From contig CAZCMD010000003.1 of assembly GCA_964499695.1 (NCBI GenBank), positions 12,923-76,922 on the forward strand: 64,000 nt of DNA, written 5' to 3'. The notes below the pieces were generated by a model. That model was not told the DNA's origin. It searched no databases and worked only from the letters and a program-made list of their open reading frames with translations. The stretch comes from JAAZBV01 sp964499695. GTDB lineage: Bacteria; Desulfobacterota; DSM-4660; Desulfatiglandales; HGW-15. Below, one piece after another: positions 16,696 to 24,774 of this stretch. Position 1 is the first letter of the stretch; each line of letters begins with the position of its first letter. Both the position numbers and the translations under genes were made by a program.

Positions 16696-17637
16696 ATGTC
16701 TGAAATAATGAAAATAACCGTTATTGGCGCCGGCCTTATGGGGCATGGCATTGCGCAGGTTTTTGCTCAAAATGGATACCCGGTTACATTGATGGATTTA
16801 AATGAGGAGTTTCTTGCCAATGCGGCAAAAAATATCCGGGCAAATCTGACTTTAATGGCCGAAAATGGTATCGGCTCTTATAATGATATTGATTCGATAA
16901 TTTCCAGGATAAAATTTACTATGGAGATGTCTGAGGCAGTATCCGAAGCAGATTTTGTGGTTGAGGCCGTTTCAGAAAATCTTGACCTGAAACAGAATAT
17001 ATTCCAGAAACTGGATTCCCTGTGCCGGCGGGAAACAATACTTGCCACAAATACCTCTGTTATAAGCATTACGGAAATAGCTTCGAAATCAATATACCGT
17101 GACAGGATCGTTGGTACCCACTTCTGGAACCCGCCATACCTGATCCCGCTGGTTGAGGTAGTCCGTGGAAAGGATACATCAGATGGAACAATGGATAAGA
17201 CTTTTTCTCTGCTCCAATCTGTGGGGAAGCATCCTGTCCGTGTAAATAAAGACGTTCCCGGGTTTGTAGCCAATCGTTTACAGCATGCACTCTGGCGTGA
17301 AGCCATCTCAATTGTCGAGAAAGGTATCGCTGATGCAGCAACGGTTGATGAATGTGTAAAATACGGGTTCGGTTTAAGGCTGCCGGTCCTTGCTCCTATG
17401 GAAAATGCTGACATGGTCGGGACAGATCTTACACTTGCCATTCATGATTATATCCTGAAACACCTTGAGAGTTCGCCTGAACCATCTCCTCTATTGAGGA
17501 AACTGGTTGAGGAAAAAAGTCTTGGGTTTAAGTCCGGTAAGGGATTTCAGGAATGGCCTGAGAATAAAGCCAACGAGTCAAGAAAGAGGCTCCGGAAATA
17601 CCTGATGGGAGTAATAAAAGAGGGAGTTAAAGCATAA
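16696..17637 (+). CDS. 3-hydroxyacyl-CoA dehydrogenase-like enzyme; candidate 3-hydroxy-5-oxohexanoate dehydrogenase
   Basis: 313 residues with an N-terminal Rossmann loop GAGLMGHG (11-18), the ATNTSVISITEIA segment, the active-site THFWNPPYLIPLVEV stretch (His and Glu of the catalytic pair), and a DVPGFVANRL helix that begins the C-terminal dimerisation domain. It is the stand-alone HBD/lambda-crystallin-like form, not a fatty-acid multienzyme. HFWNP in place of the usual HFFNP and the absence of other beta-oxidation genes hint at a non-CoA or small substrate. A dehydrogenase of this superfamily is remembered for converting (S)-3-hydroxy-5-oxohexanoate to triacetate. The TAATG overlap with the MFS gene shows translational coupling. 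Confidence 0.8.
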   Translation: MSEIMKITVIGAGLMGHGIAQVFAQNGYPVTLMDLNEEFLANAAKNIRANLTLMAENGIGSYNDIDSIISRIKFTMEMSEAVSEADFVVEAVSENLDLKQNIFQKLDSLCRRETILATNTSVISITEIASKSIYRDRIVGTHFWNPPYLIPLVEVVRGKDTSDGTMDKTFSLLQSVGKHPVRVNKDVPGFVANRLQHALWREAISIVEKGIADAATVDECVKYGFGLRLPVLAPMENADMVGTDLTLAIHDYILKHLESSPEPSPLLRKLVEEKSLGFKSGKGFQEWPENKANESRKRLRKYLMGVIKEGVKA

Positions 17638-18881
17638 TGACAATTATGTATCCAAGGTACCGCTGGTTTACGCTGATTACAATCATAGCTGCCCATTTAC
17701 TTCAGGGAATGGCCCTGATCGGCCCAACGCCGCTGGTGGGATCAATAGCTGAATCTCTGAATCTTAATCTTGGTGCAGCAACTGCAGCTTCTATGCTGCC
17801 TTTCACGCTGATGGTTGCAATAGGCGGACTCATAAGCGGTATGGTAATTGACCGGTGGGGACTCGCAAAAACATATGTCCTGTTCTGTTCGCTGGAGACA
17901 ATTGCAGCGCTGCTCCTTCCTGCACTTGGCACCTCTGCGGCGGGGCTGGCTGTTATTCGAGGGCTTCAGGGTCTTGGATGCGGGCCTATTACCGCATCAG
18001 GCCCTAAAATGGCATCGGAATGGTTTCCCCGCACTCAAAGGTCAATGGTTCAGGGCGTCACAGGTGCATCTCTTTCTATGGGTATTATCGTTGGCCTTAA
18101 TATCGGTCCTGTCATCGCACAAACAAGAAACTGGAATACTGCGCTTACAGTGCTGGGAGGCCTTATGATTATTGCTGTCATATTAAGCACAATTTTTATT
18201 TTTGGTCCGGAATCGCCCGGATCAATAGAGGATCAGGCCCCAAAAGAGCGTGTGTCAAAGGACTTTAAAAAGGTGTTCGGCCTGCCGGCCTTCTGGATGA
18301 CATTCCTGTCCACGTTTACACTTGCATGGGTAATGCAGGGGTACCAGGATCTGACACCGGGGCACATAGCGGTTTCTCCGCCGGTCGGCCTTGGACTTGG
18401 AAGCATAATATCCGGACAAATGATGGCGCTGCTTGTGTTCGCCTTTGTACTGGGATCACTTTCCACACCGGTTATTGCAGAGAAGATCTTCAGGGGTAAA
18501 TATGGCAGGGCAATTACAGTAAGTTTTTGCCTTACCGCCTTTTTCTGCATCTCGGTAATGTGCCCTCTCGTTAAATCAAGTATACCTCTCTTAATAATAT
18601 GCCTTTTTCTCGCCGGATTCTTCATGGGTATGCCTATGGCAACCGGCATGTCATTTATCGCCAACAATTACCCTGAACACATTACCGGCAGCGTGGGAGG
18701 GTTCACAATGGGGCTTGGTATTTTCGGCGGTGCAATAGGAGTTGCAGCCGGATCAACAGCCCTGCATATTACCGGGATGTATAATGTATCTATAATTATC
18801 GTCGGCGTGGTTGCCGTGATTGGTGCGATCGCAGGTTTTGGAATAAAACAGGTAAATATATTTGATGAAAACCCGGAGTAA
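17637..18881 (+). CDS. Major facilitator superfamily transporter
   Basis: 414 residues with twelve predicted membrane helices and the MFS motif A (GMVIDRWGLAKTYV, about 64-77) after TM2. The start overlaps the dehydrogenase stop as TAATG and the gene ends 4 bases before the PHY1 start, so it is embedded in the catabolic operon. It is likely the inner-membrane uptake carrier (or product exporter) for an aromatic or acidic intermediate such as phloroglucinol, a flavonoid aglycone or an arylpropionate. Family resemblance to oxalate/formate-type or NarK-like carriers was considered; substrate cannot be read. Confidence 0.8.
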   Translation: MTIMYPRYRWFTLITIIAAHLLQGMALIGPTPLVGSIAESLNLNLGAATAASMLPFTLMVAIGGLISGMVIDRWGLAKTYVLFCSLETIAALLLPALGTSAAGLAVIRGLQGLGCGPITASGPKMASEWFPRTQRSMVQGVTGASLSMGIIVGLNIGPVIAQTRNWNTALTVLGGLMIIAVILSTIFIFGPESPGSIEDQAPKERVSKDFKKVFGLPAFWMTFLSTFTLAWVMQGYQDLTPGHIAVSPPVGLGLGSIISGQMMALLVFAFVLGSLSTPVIAEKIFRGKYGRAITVSFCLTAFFCISVMCPLVKSSIPLLIICLFLAGFFMGMPMATGMSFIANNYPEHITGSVGGFTMGLGIFGGAIGVAAGSTALHITGMYNVSIIIVGVVAVIGAIAGFGIKQVNIFDENPE

Positions 18882-18885
18882 CAGT

Positions 18886-19506
18886 ATGACAATGAACAGA
18901 ATTGAGACTGAAGACGCAATGAGGCTGGAATGGAAACTTGAGGGAGTTACCCCCAGAATGATTGACTGGTTCTGGTCAAACATGGAGAAATGCATGCTAC
19001 TCTGGCATCCATCTCAGCATGAACCTCTTGAATGGGCAAAGGCCCCTCTTCATGGAAACCCGATTAATTCCATTCATATTGCCCCGCAGACATGGAGAGA
19101 CGGGACAAGGCAAAATCTCTACATCCAGATGGTTGATATCGCAACACTTCCTGAGCGGTTCAACAAATACATAAGACATGAACATGTAGCCATGGTCGCA
19201 GGCATAGGACTGGGAGAAGAAGCCCTTAAAAACCCTGTGATTATGGGATACCGCATACACCAGTGGTCAAAGGCAGATTGGGGCGTGGACGGTGAATCGG
19301 TTGCAATAGGTATAAAAAAGAAGGAAGACCATGAAGCCAAAATGACATGGGCGGCCCATTGTGAAGAAGAGATTTCGAACTGGGAGGTTTTTTTACCCGC
19401 CCTGTATAATTTATATAAAGTGGTTACCAATACTGACTACAACCCCTATGCCGATTTGACAGTTGAAAAGAAGGGGGATAAATTTCAGTACAAATATATT
19501 AAATAA
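18886..19506 (+). CDS. PhlG/phloretin-hydrolase family protein (PHY1)
   Basis: 206 residues of the 2,4-diacetylphloroglucinol/phloretin hydrolase family, which cleaves C-C bonds next to phloroglucinol rings with a zinc site of H-E-H-E type. Seen here: MIDWFWSNMEK near the N-terminus, H45 in LWHPSQHEPLEW, and H158-x3-E162 in AAHCEEEISNWE. The position matching Glu67 of the paralogue at 24775 is Gln68 (IAPQT versus IATES), so one ligand appears changed. It is shorter than remembered PhlG/Phy (about 270-290). The ATG at 18886 follows CCGGAG by seven bases. Chalcone isomerase is immediately downstream. Family assignment is good; activity is uncertain because of the Glu to Gln change. Confidence 0.75.
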   Translation: MTMNRIETEDAMRLEWKLEGVTPRMIDWFWSNMEKCMLLWHPSQHEPLEWAKAPLHGNPINSIHIAPQTWRDGTRQNLYIQMVDIATLPERFNKYIRHEHVAMVAGIGLGEEALKNPVIMGYRIHQWSKADWGVDGESVAIGIKKKEDHEAKMTWAAHCEEEISNWEVFLPALYNLYKVVTNTDYNPYADLTVEKKGDKFQYKYIK

Positions 19507-19640
19507 TGTTCATCCAAAAACTGATGTTTTTGTTTGAAAGCGGTCAGCTATCAGCGTTCAGCTTTCAGCAAAAGGCATATAAAATAAAGTTTTAGCTGAC
19601 AGCTGATAGCTGAGTGCTGACAGCTCAATCTAAAATTGAT
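19507..19640. repeat. MITE-like palindromic repeat, copy 1
   Basis: Begins GTTCATCCAAAAACTG and carries GCGGTCAGCTATCAGCGTTC on the left arm and the complementary GCTGACAGCTGATAGCTGA words on the right. It is the same family as 53657-53786 and 56770-56934. It separates PHY1 from the chalcone isomerase gene. Confidence 0.65.
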
Positions 19641-19695
19641 ATATATAGATTGACACCAATTCATAGAACAGTGAACAAATAAAACGGAGCATGCC

Positions 19696-20535
19696 ATGTC
19701 AGTGGAATTCCAGCCAATGAGAAGTCTTATATACGTGGATGTGGTAAAGGAAGATTACAGACACAAACTTAAGCACTGGCTGCATCGATATCATATAGCA
19801 GACAGTATTTCTCAGTTTGGGCCATATGTAACAAAATATGCCTTTTACCCTGCCTTGCCCACCCCACCGGAAGGTGAAAGGTTCGGTACTGTCAGGATGC
19901 AGCTCACAGAGCACTACTGGCTGATAAGCCCGTTTCAGAATGACCTTAAGGTCAAAACCATCACAGAATATATGCCAGCGGATACATTGAAATGGCAGGG
20001 CATGATACCTGATACAGATGAGCAGTTGAGCGAGAACATGGACGGTGATACCCATAGATCTTCAGGTGGTAAAGATGATTTACCCCCGTTCATTTTTGCC
20101 TTTGTACCGGTCTGTTGGGAGGAGGACTTCAAGGGGAAGGAAAGAACCGTTGAAGATGGCCCCAATTATCGCTGGCAGTTAGTACTCAGGTACCCTGACG
20201 GTATCTCTAAAGAAGAAGGAGATGGCTGGCTATATAAAGAGGTGATTCCTGTATTCGCTGAAATGCCTGAGGTGACAAGGCTCCTGACAAGCAGGATTAA
20301 GCAGGAAGTAAACAGTTGCCCTTATAATAGAGTCGTTGAAATGTGGTTTGACGGACCCAGTTCATGGTACAGGGCAGCAGTAGTAAAATCAGCATCAATA
20401 AAAAAACCTGGCTGGGCAAAGTATGAAAAATTCCCATATTTAAAACCCAGGTTTGAGATATCGAGCATTTTTTTAACCGACATCGCAGAAATAGATAATC
20501 TGACCCAGTACAGGGGCTACTATACAATGAGATAG
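19696..20535 (+). CDS. Bacterial-type chalcone isomerase
   Basis: 279 residues that closely follow the remembered Eubacterium ramulus chalcone isomerase. Shared stretches include QPMRSLIYVDVV (6-17), DSISQFGPYVTKYAFYP (36-52), RMQLTEHYWL, DDLPPFIFAF, a KG-x-RT-x-EDG-x-NYR-like segment, and the end YRGYYTMR. The length is about the same. His33, in the HI-x-DS context, matches the histidine remembered as catalytic. The enzyme interconverts flavanones (naringenin) and chalcones by opening or closing ring C, in the cytoplasm, without cofactor. This fold is a ferredoxin-like barrel unrelated to plant CHI. CGGAG precedes the ATG. PHY, FLR-like and ERED-like genes flank it, completing the pathway. 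Confidence 0.92.
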   Translation: MSVEFQPMRSLIYVDVVKEDYRHKLKHWLHRYHIADSISQFGPYVTKYAFYPALPTPPEGERFGTVRMQLTEHYWLISPFQNDLKVKTITEYMPADTLKWQGMIPDTDEQLSENMDGDTHRSSGGKDDLPPFIFAFVPVCWEEDFKGKERTVEDGPNYRWQLVLRYPDGISKEEGDGWLYKEVIPVFAEMPEVTRLLTSRIKQEVNSCPYNRVVEMWFDGPSSWYRAAVVKSASIKKPGWAKYEKFPYLKPRFEISSIFLTDIAEIDNLTQYRGYYTMR

Positions 20536-20569
20536 TATATATAAAACATTACACCAGGAGTTATTAAAA

Positions 20570-21502
20570 ATGAAAATTCTCGGAATATCATCCGGATCAA
20601 AAAACGGTAATAATGATGCAATGTGCAAAGAAGCCCTCATGGGGGCAAAGGAGATGGGCGCAGATATTGAATTTATCAACCTGCATAACCTGGATTTAAA
20701 ATACTGCACAGGCTGCGTCAGCTGCGTTATATCCCTGTTTTCAGGTAAAGGTAACCGCTGTGTCTTAAAGGATGATTTTGAGTGGCTCTTAGATAAGATG
20801 CTGGAGGCAGACGGTATTGTCTTTGCCACGCCGGTATTCGTAAAAGGTACCCCAGGTATTATACACACCCTGATAGATCGTTTTGGCCCGAGAATGGACA
20901 GAGGTAATAATATAATTGCAACGAAGATAGCCAAAGAAAAGGGCGGTAAGATCCCTGACATAAGAATACTGAAAGATAAAGTCGTTTCCTATATGGGGAT
21001 AGGAGGTTCAGACTGGACAACAAGAATACAGTGTGATCATGGCCTTCAGGCATTGACCCCCATGTGGAAGGTCATTGATAACGAGGTCTTTTCATGGTCC
21101 AAAGGAATTGTCATGGAAGACGAAAAAGTAGCAAGGGTCCATATGATAGGCATTAATCTGGCAAAGGCAGCAAAAGATATCTCTTCTGCAGCCTATCTTG
21201 GTGAACCGGGAGTATGTCCTCACTGTCACAGCCGGAACTTTTTTTTAAATGACAGCGCATCCGAAGCCATTTGCTGTCTTTGCGGCATTAAGGGTGAGAT
21301 AAAGGTCATTGATGGTAAAATCTCCTTTGAATTCCCGGAGGAACAATTGAAGCACGCCCATGACACCCTTTCAGGAAAGATGATCCATGCAGGGGACATA
21401 CAAAATAATGAAAGTAAAAATATGGAGCAGATGAAAACAGGGGAATTCAAGGCCAGGATAAATAAATACAAAGAATTTATTTCTGCCAGTATGCCTGAAT
21501 AA
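20570..21502 (+). CDS. NADPH-dependent FMN reductase/iron-sulfur flavoprotein; candidate flavone reductase
   Basis: 310 residues. The N-terminal flavodoxin-like fold has the FMN phosphate loop GISSGSKNGNN (5-15) and a Cys set C46-x2-C49-x2-C52-x11-C64 like Isf-type iron-sulfur flavoproteins. A second Cys group, CPHCH...CCLCG, near residues 222-245 looks like a zinc ribbon. The gene starts 34 bases after chalcone isomerase with an AGGAG site. The first step of flavone breakdown in Flavonifractor is carried out by an FMN ene-reductase outside the Old Yellow class (FLR, recollection). Position and fold make this the candidate here. It could instead be an electron-transfer flavoprotein feeding the adjacent enoate reductase. 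Confidence 0.7.
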   Translation: MKILGISSGSKNGNNDAMCKEALMGAKEMGADIEFINLHNLDLKYCTGCVSCVISLFSGKGNRCVLKDDFEWLLDKMLEADGIVFATPVFVKGTPGIIHTLIDRFGPRMDRGNNIIATKIAKEKGGKIPDIRILKDKVVSYMGIGGSDWTTRIQCDHGLQALTPMWKVIDNEVFSWSKGIVMEDEKVARVHMIGINLAKAAKDISSAAYLGEPGVCPHCHSRNFFLNDSASEAICCLCGIKGEIKVIDGKISFEFPEEQLKHAHDTLSGKMIHAGDIQNNESKNMEQMKTGEFKARINKYKEFISASMPE

Positions 21503-21589
21503 AACACCGGATGTCGGCTTTGATATGGAACGTTTCAAGCCGCCTTATGCGGGTACACTGGTTGCCGCAATGGTTCGGCCAATAATAGC

Positions 21590-21637
21590 GTAGACAAGAC
21601 ATGTTTACCCGCCGTTATTCTGGCGGGCCTTGTCTAC
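21590..21637. promoter_or_regulatory. Two-part hairpin before the enoate reductase gene
   Basis: GTAGACAAG (21590-21598) pairs with CTTGTCTAC (21629-21637), and inside it CCCGCC (21608-21613) pairs with GGCGGG (21622-21627). It lies in the leader 40 bases before the preferred ATG. It may process or partially end the transcript between FLR-like and ERED-like genes, or be a dispersed palindrome. Confidence 0.55.
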
Positions 21638-21676
21638 ATGGGATATAAACCTTTCCAATATAATTTGAGTTTTATT

Positions 21677-23659
21677 ATGGGAAAATTTGATCATCTTTTT
21701 TCACCTTTAAAGGTAGGAAGCTTCACGTATAAGAACAGAATCGAAAGCGCACCCATGGCATTCGCGCTGATTGCCTGTAACCCTGAAGCTGCTGACAAGT
21801 CATTCAGAAAACTGGAGGCGCCAGCCCGGGGCGGGTACGCCTGTGTTGCTGTAGGTGAACTTGATGTAAACTTCAGGGATGCCATAAGGATACCGCTGCC
21901 AGAAGTGGATTTTACTCAAACCAATGGTTACGTGGTTGAAAAGGTTGGTGAATACGCGAAACGAATAAAAAGGCATGGTGCAATAGCTATATGCGAGCTT
22001 ATGCATGCAGGAGCTGAAAAGGTACCGCTCGGGCCGGGTCAGGAGACTATAGGTCCAAATGATGAAGTCCGTCCAAATGGGATGAAAGTGCGCGCTATGA
22101 CTATTGAGGACATGGAACGCATCACAGGAGATTTCGTTACATGTGCCAGGTTTGCTAGTAACTGCGGCTATGACGGTGTTCTGATTCATGGAGGACACGG
22201 GTTTCTTTTTACACAGTTTTTATCCACAGCATATAACAAAAGAACTGATAAGTACGGCGGGAGCCTGGAAAACCGCGTGCGATTTCCCATAATGATTTTA
22301 AAGGCAATAAGGGAAGCAATGGGCCCGGATTTTCTCATTGAACTTCGTGTCAGTGCTGCTGACGGTTATGGAGGGATTACCCCTCACGAAACCGGTAAGT
22401 TTGTTGCCATGCTGGATGGAATTATTGACTCGGTCCAGATATCAAGCGGCATCTATTATGATGCTGTTGTAACCAAACAGTTTTCCTCCATGTATGTTGA
22501 GCACGGTTATAATGCGGAGCTTTCTGCAATAGTAAAAAAATATACAAAACTTCCTGTAGGTGTTGTTGGAGGAATCAATTCACCTGAGCAGATGGAAGAA
22601 ATAATTGCTGAAGGAAAGGCTGACTACGTTGTACTGGGAAGACAATCTTTAGCTGACCCCGAGATAGCAAATAAGGCAAAAGAGGGGAAAGAGGACCTTA
22701 TAAGACGCTGCATCAGGTGTTTTAAATGTTTTCCCGGGTCTCCGGAAGAGGGGTATAAAGATCTGCCCTATAACAGCATGGAACTGGCGAAAATTGTGGG
22801 GTACTGCACGATAAATCCACTCGCCAACCTTCCCTTTGATCCATATGAGCTGAAACCTCCTGAGGTTTTTAAAAAAGTACTTATTATCGGCGGAGGCCCG
22901 GCAGGAATGCAGGCGGCCATTACTGCCTCTAACAGGGGTCACAAGGTTGTACTGGCAGAAAAAGGAGACAGGCTGGGAGGGATGTTATTCTTTAGCGACC
23001 AGGAACAGGACAAGATTGATCTGATGAATTTTAAAAATGTACTTATAAGGGAGGTAAATAACAGGGAGATTGAAGTACTTCTCAATACAAAGGCCGATGC
23101 AAATTTAATCACCCTGATCAAACCTGGTCACATCATTATTGCAACCGGGTCAGAACCGGTAACACCTGAAATCCCGGGGATAGAGCATGCCCATCAATCT
23201 TTGGATGTATATAGAGGAAATATAATCTGCGGTAAAAAAGTTATTATGATCGGCGGCGGCCTGATCGGCTCGGAACAGGGCCTGCATCTGGCAAAGAGCG
23301 GACATAATGTCACCATTGTGGAGATGCTTCCGCGTATTGCTGATGAATCCTACGGCATGTATCGTGAAGCCCTGGTACTGGAAATTGCCAAAAAGGATAT
23401 CCATGTTATGGAAAACACAAAATGTCTGGAGATAGGCAGGAACTATGTAAAAGTTCTATTACCTGATGGAGGGGAGAAGTGTCTTGATGCAGATACCATT
23501 TTATACGCTTTAGGAATGAAATCATCTCTCTTTGACGATATAAAAACTGCGGCCGGAGATGTTCCTGTAGAGGTAATAGGTGACGCCATAAAGCCTGGCA
23601 AGGTCGACCAGGCAATAAGCAGCGCCTATTATGCAGCTATCCATATAGGAAAGGTTTAA
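21677..23659 (+). CDS. Old Yellow Enzyme-type enoate reductase (2,4-dienoyl-CoA reductase architecture); candidate chalcone-reducing ERED
   Basis: 660 residues. The N-terminal FMN TIM barrel (about 1-340) has HLFSPLKVG, the HAG of 110-112 and HGGHGFLFTQFLS with TDKYGGSLENR. The [4Fe-4S] ligands are C345, C348, C351 and C377; the last spacer is longer than the usual 11-12. Then come a FAD/NAD domain with IIGGGPAGMQAA and a second GGGLIGSE Rossmann loop. Such enzymes reduce activated C=C bonds with NAD(P)H via FAD, Fe-S and FMN. In flavonoid-degrading anaerobes an enoate reductase of this form reduces naringenin chalcone to phloretin (recollection), and CHI and PHY genes lie directly upstream. 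The ATG at 21677 is chosen because the earlier frame start abuts a hairpin. Confidence 0.85.
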   Translation: MGKFDHLFSPLKVGSFTYKNRIESAPMAFALIACNPEAADKSFRKLEAPARGGYACVAVGELDVNFRDAIRIPLPEVDFTQTNGYVVEKVGEYAKRIKRHGAIAICELMHAGAEKVPLGPGQETIGPNDEVRPNGMKVRAMTIEDMERITGDFVTCARFASNCGYDGVLIHGGHGFLFTQFLSTAYNKRTDKYGGSLENRVRFPIMILKAIREAMGPDFLIELRVSAADGYGGITPHETGKFVAMLDGIIDSVQISSGIYYDAVVTKQFSSMYVEHGYNAELSAIVKKYTKLPVGVVGGINSPEQMEEIIAEGKADYVVLGRQSLADPEIANKAKEGKEDLIRRCIRCFKCFPGSPEEGYKDLPYNSMELAKIVGYCTINPLANLPFDPYELKPPEVFKKVLIIGGGPAGMQAAITASNRGHKVVLAEKGDRLGGMLFFSDQEQDKIDLMNFKNVLIREVNNREIEVLLNTKADANLITLIKPGHIIIATGSEPVTPEIPGIEHAHQSLDVYRGNIICGKKVIMIGGGLIGSEQGLHLAKSGHNVTIVEMLPRIADESYGMYREALVLEIAKKDIHVMENTKCLEIGRNYVKVLLPDGGEKCLDADTILYALGMKSSLFDDIKTAAGDVPVEVIGDAIKPGKVDQAISSAYYAAIHIGKV

Positions 23660-23697
23660 TCCTTACTGGCACTATTGAAGAAAATTAACCTTTTTTA

Positions 23698-24336
23698 TTA
23701 ATCTTTACGAAAAAGAAATTTTGATACCCGCTCTACATGGGCTTTAATGCCTTTCTTTGAGAGGATATCCTCTTTAAGCAGCCTGTTCGTAATATCCTTT
23801 GTGGCAATTGGTGTTTCGACTAATGCACGCGCATAGACAAGAAAACTGTCGTGATTAAAACCTTTAAAATACCCGCCTTTCTGCGCATTTTTAAAAACAG
23901 GTTCAACGATCGAATGAAGTTTTTTCTGTCTTTCTATAATATAATCCAGATGAGGGCTTGACCGGCTGTTATCATGCAGGAGGATCTTGGATAACTCCGG
24001 GTTTTTGGCTATTGTCGATATGTATGACTGTAAAAATTCCCTGAAAAGCTCAACAGGATCAACGGATTCGCGGGATTTTAAAATGCTTAATATATTGTTT
24101 TCCTGGATGTTCAGCCCGTAATCAACCACTGCCTTCCATAAATCTTCTTTTGAGCCGAAATGATGCCTTATAAGGCTGTGAGTGGTTCCTGCTATGGAAG
24201 CAATATCCCTTAATTTTGCATTATGAAAACCTTCCTGCGCAAACACCTTAAGCGCGGCCTTAAGAACAGCCTCCTTTGTCTTTTCACTTACATCTCTGGG
24301 TTGTTTCCCCAGTTTTCTTTTAGTCCTGTTAATCAT
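23698..24336 (-). CDS. TetR-family transcriptional regulator (copy 1)
   Basis: 212 residues. The N-terminal TetR helix-turn-helix (about 15-65) contains AAGT-like DIASIAGTTHSLIRHHFGSK, followed by a ligand-binding helical domain with the conserved PELSKILLHDNS segment. The second TetR at 32557 has nearly the same recognition helix, so both probably read the same operator. A matching dyad, TTTAC-N4-GTAAA, occurs at 24637, 32420 and (variant) 36260. AGGAAA precedes the ATG. It is convergent with the ERED-like gene and upstream-divergent from PHY2, so PHY2 and the following ferredoxin-flavoprotein operon are likely targets. Confidence 0.88.
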   Translation of the reverse strand: MINRTKRKLGKQPRDVSEKTKEAVLKAALKVFAQEGFHNAKLRDIASIAGTTHSLIRHHFGSKEDLWKAVVDYGLNIQENNILSILKSRESVDPVELFREFLQSYISTIAKNPELSKILLHDNSRSSPHLDYIIERQKKLHSIVEPVFKNAQKGGYFKGFNHDSFLVYARALVETPIATKDITNRLLKEDILSKKGIKAHVERVSKFLFRKD

Positions 24337-24425
24337 TGTTCATATTTCCTGATTTTATTAAATGCACTTTATAATCAATTATACTTATTATTAATGTAAT
24401 TCAATATATTTTATATGGCGGAAAA

Positions 24426-24441
24426 ACATGGGGACCCATGT
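24426..24441. promoter_or_regulatory. Short perfect palindrome upstream of TetR copy 1
   Basis: ACATGGG-GA-CCCATGT is a perfect dyad about 90 bases upstream of the TetR start. It could be a binding site for an unknown factor or a chance palindrome. Confidence 0.3.
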
Positions 24442-24507
24442 AGAATAATAATAGGTTAAATGTAAGGTTGTAAGGATAAGGTTTATACTTCAATTTCCTG
24501 ATCATAG

Positions 24508-24576
24508 TTATATATTAAAGCGAGGGATCTCCGCACTGAATGGATGAGTCAGATCAACAAATACCTTCTTTCCCAT
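24508..24576 (-). pseudogene. Truncated 5' remnant of a second cyclase (DPGCH-like) gene
   Basis: Reading leftward from the ATG at 24576, the first 19 codons give MGKKVFVDLTHPFSAEIPR, differing from the intact cyclase at 6067 only at residue 2. The next codons diverge (FNI) and a stop follows at 24508. A strong ribosome site (AAGGAGG) is preserved just upstream. The metal motif and the rest of the enzyme are gone. This shows that a cyclase gene once stood divergent from PHY2, linking cyclase and phloretin-hydrolase functions. A functional 22-residue peptide is unlikely. Confidence 0.8.
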
Positions 24577-24623
24577 TTTTACACCTCCTTAACATTTTAG
24601 AATGTTTATTATTCCCATTTTGA

Positions 24624-24665
24624 TTGACTTTTATCCTTTACGATAGTAAAAATTAATTACTTTAC
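24624..24665 (+). promoter_or_regulatory. Promoter/operator for the PHY2 operon, shared type (site 1)
   Basis: TTGACT (24624-24629) followed by the dyad TTTAC-GATA-GTAAA (24637-24650) and TTAATTACTTTAC. The layout parallels sites at 32420-32470 and 36223-36273, so it is a candidate TetR operator overlapping a sigma-70 promoter. Here the -10 region is less clear than at the other two sites. Confidence 0.55.
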
Positions 24666-24774
24666 AATTGGACAGCATAAATGACAAAAATAAATTATGT
24701 TGGCTTGATCTTCTTTTTTTCCGACTTAGTTGGAAAAGAGTCTAATTACAAAAATATCAAAAGGAGGCAGCAAT

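Noticed and set aside
21638..21676. ATG at 21638 as the start of the enoate reductase
   Set aside because: It directly abuts a two-part hairpin and has no ribosome site; family proteins begin near HLFSPLKVG, matching 21677.
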